A stretch of 16,721 nucleotides of DNA from Echinostoma caproni (taxonomy: Eukaryota > Platyhelminthes > Trematoda > Plagiorchiida > Echinostomatidae). Below the pieces are notes generated by a model, which had not been told where the DNA came from, did no database searches, and was given only the letters and a program-made list of their open reading frames with translations. A program made the position numbers and the translations under genes. Positions 10,731 through 16,721 of this stretch are shown one piece after another; position 1 is the stretch's first letter; every line of letters starts with the position of its first letter. Location of the stretch: assembly GCA_900618425.1 (NCBI GenBank), contig UZAN01047559.1, positions 6,192 through 22,912 of the forward strand. The letters are read 5' to 3'.

Positions 10731-10889
10731 TTGGACAAGTGAGTCGAGTGATTTGTGTTTGGTTAGGGGTTGAGGTCAAGTAAGATCAAAGACCAAATCG
10801 TTTGGTCCAGTTCACCGCATATCCAATTTTCTCATCTTACTTGACCTCAACCCCTAACCAAACACAAATCACTCGACTCACTTGTCCAA
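10731..10889. repeat. Perfect inverted repeat, 56-bp arms
   Basis: Arm one is 10731-10786 and arm two is 10834-10889. By base-by-base comparison the second is the exact reverse complement of the first (starts TTGGACAAGTGAGTCGAG, ends CTCGACTCACTTGTCCAA). The 47-base spacer contains its own perfect palindrome GACCAAATCGTTTGGTC at 10791-10807. The identity of the arms implies either a very recent origin or an assembly/replication artefact. No open frame or transposase is associated with it. Confidence 0.95.
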
Positions 10890-11041
10890 CACTTTGTTCA
10901 AATGACTCATTTCAACTCTTATGCATCTTCGTTTCACATGATCATGAGATAGGTTTAGTTCGCGTGCGTGCGTGTGTGCGTGGGTATCAGGCATCATTGG
11001 TCAATTAATCAAGCAGGACACATGCACGCAAGGAACGCGTT

Positions 11042-11318
11042 GCAGTCTGTACAGTTCGATTGCTCTATCGTTTCCCTCTCGCCCGTGACCTCGAACAAGT
11101 AAACTCTCCCTGACCCTCTCTGTGATCTGATCTGGCACCCGGAATCCCTCACCTCAACACGAGACTGTCTGATTTCTAGTTTGTACTCTTTGTAACATAC
11201 AGACCATCCGTGTGGTGATGGCACTCGGTCTGCCTAAGACTTGTTCGAGGCCACGGGAGAGAGGGGTAAGACAGTGTGAAACGATGGAGCAATCGCACTG
11301 TAAATCAAATTCAGACTG
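11042..11318. repeat. Imperfect inverted repeat with indels
   Basis: The segment 11042-11100 pairs with the reverse complement of 11239-11318. Shared blocks are ACTTGTTCGAGG, CACGGG.GAGAGGG and AAACGAT.GAGCAATCG. The second arm carries about 14 extra bases after GAGAGGGG and about nine more near its end. The loop 11101-11238 includes GTACTCTTTGTAACATACAG, similar to the sequence after the hammerhead motif at 12120. Confidence 0.8.
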
Positions 11319-11437
11319 GGAACTCGGGAACCAGAATAGGTCGCTGATCAAGGCACGTGTAGATTACAAGTTTCCGTAAACGTTGGAATGGCATAAAACC
11401 TGTGACAAAACTAGTGTCAAATGTTTCGACATTTCTG

Positions 11438-11662
11438 GTGTGGGTTTTATTCCTTGGGAGATCGTTAATTCCCCACGAGGTAAATGCATTCAAATGCGAT
11501 GGAAATATTTGTAATGTCCGACAAAGAGTACAACTGTTTTGTCCTGTTTGGGATTGATCAGCAGTGCGTACTCTTTATGTCCCTATCAGGACTCGAATCA
11601 TCGTATTTGAATGCATTTACCTCGAGGGGAATTAACAATCTCTCAAGAAGTGAAACCCACAC
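11438..11662. repeat. Imperfect inverted repeat flanking a decayed hammerhead
   Basis: Arms are 11438-11531 and 11568-11662. Matching blocks include GTGTGGGTTT, GTTAATTCCCC, CGAGGTAAATGCATTCAAAT and AAAGAGTAC. The 36-base loop corresponds to the hammerhead-like core described separately. Short open frames on both strands start with the same peptide MNAFTS because each reads one arm, so these are not genes. Confidence 0.88.
11531..11567 (-). ncRNA. Decayed second hammerhead motif in inverted-repeat loop
   Basis: On the minus strand the order is GCACTG, core CTGATCA, ATCCC, AAAC, AGGAC, AAAA, then CAGTTG. It aligns base for base with the motif at 12120 as far as the end of the conserved GAAA block. 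Departures are G8 to C in the core, a broken outer stem II pair, and GAAA changed to AAAA. The original 3' stem I strand and cleavage triplet are lost. The inverted-repeat arms (AAAGAGTAC/GTACTCTTT) now close the loop in place of stem I. Cleavage activity is not expected. Confidence 0.6.
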
Positions 11663-11808
11663 GAAGTCCATCAAGAGTGCCTGGTGCCTCTGAACAATCG
11701 AATGGGTTAATCCAAGCTTGATACCCTAAAATTGATTGAGCCATTCGCACAAGGTGGTAGCCGTCGACCTAGCCCAGGGTTAAGGTTTGAAGTCCCAACC
11801 CGATATCT

Positions 11809-12009
11809 ATATAAGTTGTAATTTTGAAAACACAGCGATGTCGGTACAGGTGAAAATAAGCCGACGTTTCGGTTACTGTGGGTAACCTTTATCAAGACGA
11901 ATTTACAATCGAATCGCCTCGATAAAGGTTGCCCACGGTAACCGAAACGTCGGCTTATTTTCACCTGTACCGACATCGCTGTGTTTTCAAAATTAAAAAT
12001 TATATAAAA
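11809..12009. repeat. Near-perfect inverted repeat, about 85-bp arms
   Basis: The core arms 11820-11893 and 11921-11994 agree at 72 of 74 positions by hand count, and similarity continues about 12-15 bases outward on each side. Arms contain AACCGAAACGTCGGC and the internal complementary pair GGTTACC/GGTAACC. The spacer is 27 bases. Sequence of this type recurs in fluke genomes and resembles Penelope-like element ends (recollection, not tested). Confidence 0.93.
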
Positions 12010-12119
12010 CATCACATGGCGCATCGATTTTTCGATACACTCCGAACGTTGTTCGGATCTGACACTTTGAATATCATCACCAACCTGACTGTTCGCGGTT
12101 CGAGTCCTGACAGGGACAC

Positions 12120-12164
12120 GCACTGCTAAGGAGTCCCAAACGGGACGAAACAGCAGTCCAGTGC
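12120..12164 (+). ncRNA. Hammerhead ribozyme motif, one core substitution
   Basis: All helices of a minimal hammerhead are present. Stem I is GCACTG (12120-12125) with CAGTGC (12159-12164). The core is CTAAGGA (12126-12132). Stem II is GTCCC/GGGAC around AAAC (12133-12146). Next come GAAA (12147-12150), a two-pair stem III with loop AGCA, and a GTC cleavage triplet ending at 12158. The family consensus core is CUGANGA, so the only departure is G5 to A, which is expected to abolish or strongly reduce cleavage. The short stem III matches the minimal type I hammerheads known from Penelope-like elements, and the motif is related to those of schistosome Sm-alpha repeats. Upstream GGTTCGAGTCC at about 12098 resembles a Pol III B box. 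Confidence 0.8.
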
Positions 12165-12429
12165 TCTTTGTTGGTTATCACAGACGTTTCCATCGTATTT
12201 TCAGATTGATGTTCAAATAATTTAACTTGCGGTAAGAAGCAAGGAAACGAACAAAATAAACTAACTGAATATAGTTCTCGAACATTTGTCTTCTCAATGC
12301 ATTGATAAATTAAACTCATGAGACGAAATGTGTCTATGGTAGTCTTTCTTATAAACGACTGGGATTCTGTTTTAAATTGATCACTGGATTTTAATCTCGG
12401 TCAGATGTACAGAACACACTTGAGACTGC
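12165..12429. other. Sequence downstream of hammerhead motif
   Basis: The first about 50 bases (CTCTTTGTTGG ... TTTCCATCGTATTTT) resemble the sequence after the decayed hammerhead on the minus strand near 11490-11530, so they belong to the same repeat family. Nothing else is recognised. Confidence 0.45.
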
Positions 12430-12960
12430 AACATTGCTCCGTTGAAACCGGACAAGCAATGCTGAGGTTAGACTTTAGGTTAGGTTTTAGGTAACCGCGG
12501 TCGCCAACTAGAGTAGGTGGTCAATCACTATAGATTACGTTGGTTGGGACATGAGTTACTCATGTCACCAAATAGGTTGCCACAACGAACGATGTTCATA
12601 GAGGCAAGTAGTGGGTGGGAAGAGCCAAAGGTGGTTAAAATGAGACCTGGAACGAGGTTATGAAAACCCCAATGCGGACACTGGGTCACATAGGTCCCGT
12701 TAGGCTACGTACCTTGGGACCTCGGGATGATTGTAACAGGTGGTCAAAGACACTGAGTAATATGACTGTGTCGATCGTGCATTTTATTAATTTCTTTGCT
12801 ATCTTAGTCTATTGAAATTCTCCACTTTCACTTTTGTTCTGCGTTCAACTTTCCTGTCTTCCTCCTACTGTTTATCCCAATGGGTGGCCGAAAGACAGCA
12901 ATCAAAAGCGGCGCATAAAAGTGCACAGTTAAGTGGCTGTAGGAAACTGAAACTGAACTG
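12430..12960 (+). mobile_element. Decayed non-LTR retrotransposon 3' end, copy B
   Basis: The stretch is clearly collinear with copy A from AGCAATGCTGAGGTTAG onward. It shares TATAGATTACGTTGGTTGGG, ATGTCACCAAATAGGTTGCC, GGGACCTCGGGATGA and the AT-rich tail ending near CTGAACTGA. It is more eroded at the protein level than copy A, with stops in all frames, and retains only the last part of the RT-derived region plus the 3' untranslated tail. It lies in the dynein intron just before a C-rich tract and the first visible exon. Confidence 0.75.
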
Positions 12961-13004
12961 AAATGATTGAAGAAGTCCGACAACTAAGAAATAACTCAGT
13001 TCTT

Positions 13005-13039
13005 CCCCCCCCCCTCCCNCTCCCCCCCCCCCCCCCGCC
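13005..13039. repeat. Poly-C tract with an unresolved base
   Basis: Nearly uninterrupted C with an N at 13019. The length is probably unreliable because such tracts are hard to sequence. It lies in the intron close downstream of the dynein donor at 13082, where the pre-mRNA would carry a G-run. Confidence 0.95.
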
Positions 13040-13082
13040 GTAATGACGGTTTAGGTAATGCATGAAGTACAGCTCAACTCAC

Positions 13083-13329
13083 ATGATCCATGCCCGACTG
13101 CAAACAGATCCGTGTAACGTGGTGACCAACAGAGCGCGGTGACAGCCAACTTCTTGGATTTTTCAAATGTGAACATCCAGAGAGGTAGAAGAGTTCCATG
13201 CTGATCACGAAACTCATCCGACGGGTCCTCGTAGTATTTGAAATCTTGTGCTATCTCGTCATGTGTGTTCTGGTTGATCATACGCTCCACTATTTTGATT
13301 GGTTGGGCAAATTTGCTCAGGTCATCCAA
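13083..13329 (-). CDS. DNAI1: Axonemal dynein intermediate chain 1, internal exon (first visible)
   Basis: This exon encodes 82 residues plus one base of the outer-dynein-arm intermediate chain, a WD40 protein that helps anchor the outer arm heavy chains in cilia and flagella. It begins LDDLSKFAQ and contains [31 protein letters not shown] and the first propeller strand segment [20 protein letters not shown]. These match the conserved pre-propeller and first WD blade region of DNAI1/IC78 proteins as I know the family. The minus-strand acceptor reads ccgggtccag|TTGGAT (phase 0). The donor reads GGATCAT|gtgagt (phase 1), and the leftover T joins AT of the next exon to make Tyr. The upstream exon could not be found. 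A C-rich tract with an unresolved base lies about 45 bases beyond the donor, inside the intron. Confidence 0.92.
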
Positions 13330-13614
13330 CTGGACCCGGTGAAAATAAAGAATTTGAAATGCCATCTTTCTGGTCACGGTAAACATGAATCCTACGTAAT
13401 TTTTCCTTTGGGTTTGAGGTATTACATAATAATAGAGCAGTGCAACAATAAACATACGTCCGCGACCGAGCTATAGTAATGATTTTACAAACACACGCAA
13501 TCGGACAGGACTCTACCTGTACAAATTATGAACAAGTCTGGATAATCGATTGGATCTCTGTTCATAATTCTCTAAGTACAACGGGGTGCAAATTGCATAA
13601 CCTAATTTTCTCGA

Positions 13615-14110
13615 ACGTTACTCAATACTGGGAGCCATACGTGGTGGACTTTCCCTGAATGCCGTCAAAGTTTTGTACGCCTCTCATGTGCTCCAGAGAT
13701 TGAAATACGGTGGCCCTGCATCGTTTCCTTGCACAAAGACAGAAGCACAGAAGCTGGAACGCGTACAGCCCAGTGTCACACGCCTCATTGCCGGAATTAA
13801 CTACGAAGGACGCCTACAGGCCACAGGATTGTTTCCATTAGCTTACAGACAGACAAGAATAGATTTAATCTACACCAGATGCATCATCTGTGGATATCTG
13901 AGTTGCGAACTGCAAGCGATACTTCCACTTTGAGAGCATAATCGTACGCGGGGACATGCACTGACCCTAGCGAAACAGCATTCAGTAGGACTACTGCTGG
14001 GTTATCGCCTATCCCGTCGGGGGACCAACATGTGTAATATGCTATCGCAAGACGTGGTGGAGGAGATCAATGACAAAATGTTCAAGCGTCGGTGGTGGCA
14101 AGGTACGCAC
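13615..14110 (+). mobile_element. CR1-like non-LTR RT C-terminal remnant
   Basis: Plus-strand translation gives ILGAIRGGLSLNAVKVLYAS, HVLQRLKYGGPASFPCTKTE, KLERVQPSVTRLIAGI, ATGLFPLAYRQTRIDLIYTR and, after a stop at 13931-13933, the same frame continues with TRGHALTLAKQ, LLGYRLSRRGTN and FKRRWWQ. These are the characteristic last 150 residues of CR1-like reverse transcriptases: LERVQ..ATRLI, LFPL.YRR.RGDLI and the FK tail. The catalytic region is missing, so this is a dead 5'-truncated copy. The open stretch continuing to about 14323 has no recognisable domain and probably reads through the element's 3' tail. Confidence 0.82.
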
Positions 14111-14589
14111 ATCCAAGTCATGTCACCGAGCTTCGGCGAGGTATACTCATGCTCACTGTCTCTAAAAGAAGAAGAACCTTCAATCGTATTTGCCGCATTT
14201 CATCGTTTCCTTGGTGAGAGTTGGCCTTCTGTAACAAATGAAAGGTGGAAGGATGGTTTAATAACCACAGGACAGTTGTTTTGTAATCCCATCGTGTTCA
14301 ATACGGGACTGATACTTTGCTAACGTCTCGGGAGAGAAGGGCTGAAAGCGACTCTGCAGCTTTTCCCATCAAGCTTTACACATTGTAAGAAAACACAGAG
14401 TAGCCAACAAGCTCGCTTGGCTGATTCTTCTACAGACTAACACATCATAATTTAAGTCACACTGTTGAATCGGGAGGGGGGAATATTGACAAGTTGGAAA
14501 AGAAAATAATTAACATTCCAGTTCCATGACCGGATTTTACTCACACTTTGGTCTTCACACATGCGCACTTGTTTGGGTCATTAGGGGTG
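14111..14589. other. Spacer between CR1-like and Penelope-like remnants
   Basis: No dynein exon or other conserved motif is visible. A plus-strand open stretch ending at 14323 probably reads through the CR1-like 3' tail. Confidence 0.45.
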
Positions 14590-15003
14590 GGTGGGGGAAT
14601 GACTGTGTCGTGTGTGTGTGGTGTTGGCCATGGAAGACCGAGTGTTCTTACAAATTGTTTTGGAGAGCAAGGGGAAGGGATTTTGAAGGTGGATTTTGAT
14701 CGCTTCCGCTGTGTAAGAATGCGACTCATAATCCTGGCTGCGAATTCAGTAGAGAGGTCGAAATACCTCAGCCACATTAATCACTAAGTGTGAAAGGATC
14801 GAGTTGTTGATGGTTTTAATTACTTCACTATTCAACCACCAGGTCGGGTAGCACTCACGAACTCGTTCAGATAAACGTCTGCTTGTGCGACCAATATACA
14901 TTGTCCAATAGGGATAGGTAAATAAGTACAAGCAGAAAGAGACGGAAGAGACATACAATTTATCTTTGATTTGAAAGCACAGAAGTGGCCTGAAGATGAA
15001 CAC
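14590..15003 (-). mobile_element. Penelope-like element fragment 2: second GIY-YIG endonuclease
   Basis: A separate minus-strand piece starts FRPLLCFQIKDKLYVSS, which repeats the KDKLP linker seen in the neighbouring fragment. It continues with WTMYIGRTSRRLSERVRE, NSSIL-like NNSILSHLVINVAEVF and, after a frame change, AARIMSRILTQRKRS and KQFVRTLGLPWP. That is the order of a Penelope-like GIY-YIG nuclease and its C-terminal tail. Because the linker and nuclease are present twice in the same orientation, this must be a second copy (truncated at its 5' side) rather than the end of the first. The Cys pair before YIG is not visible, so it is probably inactive. Confidence 0.75.
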
Positions 15004-15164
15004 AACACGCAGTTTTGCTGTTGGAGATGCTTTTTCTACAAGCAGAGAATATATTTGTGTCTGTGTGTGTATGTGTGGAAGACAATGTTAGTTGATGTGA
15101 TCTTTCCCCACTTGAGTCAATTTATACGTCATGTTCTATTTTTGTTTTCACACCAGGTCAAGTC

Positions 15165-16270
15165 AACTGAAGCACTTGAACCGGTCCTTTTTGAGCACAC
15201 AGGTCTGGGCATAGTAAGCAAATGGTGATCGCCTCGGGCCGTTCTCGATCAATTGAGTGAGATGTGATAAACAACATCAAATGCTTTTCCTGGTTCAATC
15301 TTGTGTTCGGTGTCGACGAGATTACCCACTATTGCGCTTGAAACACAGCCGATTTTTTTCTCTTACTTGAACTTCGTGGTTGGTGCTCCTTGGCGCGTTG
15401 AGACAATCGCCCTATCTTACGACCTATGTACCATACCTCACAAACGCACTTAAAAGAATAGATTATCAAGGATAATGTCAGTTACGGCAGTTTGTCTTTC
15501 ATTTGCATTTGCATCACCGGTGATGTATAGAACAGAGGCCTAAGTTTGGCTGCTGGGAAGTCGGAATTTACAACGATTCCTAGTGACTGTACTAGGTTCT
15601 CTAAGTGTGAGTTTCCCTCAAGTTGGGTCCCTATGAAAAGTTCTTGGGGACACAGATGAGGTTTTTATTCTCCAAAAGGAGCCAAATATTGTTATCAATA
15701 AACTTATCCACATAATCATTGTCTTGCAGTGTTTGGCGGAAGGAGGGTAGTTCTTCATCCATTGTGTCTGCTGAACAAATCTTCCGGGCTCTGAAGACCA
15801 GATATCGGACTAGAATAACTTTGTATTTCACACGATCTGTCGGATCACTGATACATCTTCTCTCCTCAACAGAGCTACATCTAGAAGGGCCAATGTTGTT
15901 TGGTTCATTTTCTACAATGAATCCCAGTGATGGATATGCCTCATTAAATGATTCCAGTGTCTGTGGGATACCACTTTTGTCATTGGTCACACGGAAGGCA
16001 TCATCCATATATCCATATCTATATCTATATCTCAGTAGTTGAGCTCAGTATATTCCTTTTTAGTGTAATCATAAGATTGTCAACGATCAACTGGCCGAGT
16101 GGGGATCCTATGGTAACCCCGCCCAAATGACGATAGATTATTGATTCCGTTCTCAACACAGTCAACACCCAACGATAGCATTTTGAAGATAGCATTTTTG
16201 TTCGTTTGAACCCTACATTGTTTCCTTTGGTTTTCAGCCTCCGTCGAGGTGTTTTAGACTTCATTCGTAT
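15165..16270 (-). mobile_element. Penelope-like element fragment 1: RT palm/thumb plus GIY-YIG endonuclease
   Basis: Reading the minus strand with frame changes gives the Penelope-like order. First comes the RT motif GVTIGSPLGQLIVDN near 16088-16120. The catalytic box YMDDAF follows near 16000, then GIPQTLESFNEAYPSLGFIV and DKFIDNN. The linker contains SDFPAAKLRPLFYTSP and MQMKDKLP near 15455-15560, and then FKCVCEVWYIGRKIGRLSQR near 15390-15450, a CxC motif followed by the YIG part of the nuclease. NLVDTEHKIEPGKAFDVVYH completes the nuclease to about 15240. The RT lacks its N-terminal fingers. Stops, frameshifts and an apparent internal deletion after GFIVENEPNN show that it is inactive. Penelope-like elements pairing RT and GIY-YIG are established in flukes. 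Confidence 0.82.
16009..16033. repeat. ATATCT hexamer tandem repeat inside the Penelope-like RT
   Basis: About three units (CTATATCTATATCT) lie immediately before the codons for YMDD on the minus strand. The minus-strand units AGATAT encode Arg-Tyr, the residues that often precede MDD in this family. Confidence 0.7.
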
Positions 16271-16616
16271 TTTTCATCCTGATCACTTCCACACACCGTG
16301 AGCCCTTAGGGGAACGATACGATTATCAGTTCAACTTTGTTGAGACCCGCACTTAGGTCTAAACAAACACTGACACACTGACTCAGTTTTCAACCTCCAA
16401 GCTTATTCTGCCCCAAGCTCTTTGCGTCGACAGGCACTTTCCAAAGGGGTAATTTCTAAGCGGCTAAAAATCATAGTCTTTCTGAGGGGGTAAAAATACG
16501 AACCGGTTGTTGGGATGCATGGTAATCAGTAAGGCACTTGGGACTCAGACTAAAAAGCTTAGGTAAAAACTAAAACATATGCATGTATGCATATGTAGAA
16601 TCAATGTAAATATTTT
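16271..16616. other. Right flank, nothing recognised
   Basis: No coding motif is visible. It holds a short palindrome at 16575. Confidence 0.45.
16575..16596. repeat. Short palindrome
   Basis: ACATATGCAT and ATGCATATGT are perfect 10-base arms with a two-base centre. Chance is possible in AT-rich DNA. Confidence 0.7.
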
Positions 16617-16690
16617 AGCTGAGGGTGATGGTCATGTTATAAGGGTCACAAAATTAGAGACCCGAAAGATGTATGTTCAAATCCCTCCAT
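16617..16690 (+). repeat. Possible tRNA-derived repeat fragment
   Basis: GAGGG at the start can pair with CCCTC at the end, the inner GGGTC and GACCC pair, and TGTTCAAATCCC resembles a B box. A less complete similar segment (GTCATATGAG ... TGTTTGAATCCC) lies at about 8198-8250. Either may be a decayed SINE. The call rests on pattern only. Confidence 0.25.
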
Positions 16691-16721
16691 TACCACCACC
16701 ACCACCACCCCCACCACCACC
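16687..16721. repeat. ACC trinucleotide microsatellite at the window edge
   Basis: A run of ACC units with one interruption (CCCCC) runs to the last base, so its true length is unknown. Confidence 0.9.

Noticed and set aside
11311..11693. Two short open frames on opposite strands both starting MNAFTS
   Set aside because: They read the two arms of the inverted repeat at 11438-11662, so the shared peptide is a consequence of the repeat and not evidence of a protein.
11915..11955. GATAAAGG...GGTAACCGAAACGTC as a full hammerhead
   Set aside because: The core is not CUGANGA, the flanking stem I pairs for only three bases, and there is almost no stem III. The resemblance is noted but not called.
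11707..12123. Minus-strand open frame of 138 codons
   Set aside because: It spans the inverted repeat at 11809-12009 and repeat flanks. The open length comes from repeat sequence and no domain is visible.
14030..14323. Plus-strand 97-codon open frame as a separate gene
   Set aside because: Its first part is the tail of the CR1-like RT (FKRRWWQ). The rest has no domain, so it is treated as read-through of the element.
1..16721. CRISPR arrays, bacterial operons or complete viral genes
   Set aside because: No direct-repeat/spacer series, no ribosome-binding sites with long ORFs, and no capsid, protease or integrase motifs were seen.

Overview
The window looks like a piece of a flatworm nuclear genome, probably a trematode (inference). 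Genes are split by kilobase introns with GT-AG borders, there is no bacterial gene organisation, and the introns are full of decayed retroelements: non-LTR retrotransposons, Penelope-like elements and hammerhead-ribozyme repeats. This combination is well known from schistosomes and other flukes. The species cannot be fixed from the sequence alone.

The one confidently recognised host gene lies on the minus strand and covers most of the window. It encodes the axonemal outer-arm dynein intermediate chain 1 (DNAI1 / IC78-type WD40 protein). Four consecutive internal exons are visible: 13083-13329, 8664-9001, 5688-5775 and 4092-4320. All have good splice borders and compatible phases, and together they encode about 300 residues of the middle and WD40 part. 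No start codon or N-terminal exons are recognisable between 13330 and 16721. The C-terminal exons were not found below 4092 and probably lie beyond the left edge. A possible two-exon plus-strand gene fragment (7380-7486 and 7728-8108) sits inside the 2.9-kb intron between 5775 and 8664. Its function is not recognised.

The rest is intron or flanking DNA. On the plus strand there are three decayed copies of one non-LTR retrotransposon 3' end (about 121-830, 6240-6425, 12430-12960) and a CR1-like reverse-transcriptase C-terminus (13615-14110). On the minus strand there is a near-readable non-LTR RT fragment (6529-7135) and two consecutive Penelope-like fragments (RT plus GIY-YIG at 15165-16270, then a second GIY-YIG at 14590-15003).

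The most unusual part is 10.7-12.2 kb. It holds four successive inverted repeats (one with perfect 56-bp arms), a near-complete hammerhead ribozyme with one core change (12120-12164), and a second decayed hammerhead that exactly fills the loop of one inverted repeat (11531-11567, minus strand). A third, much weaker remnant may sit in another loop.
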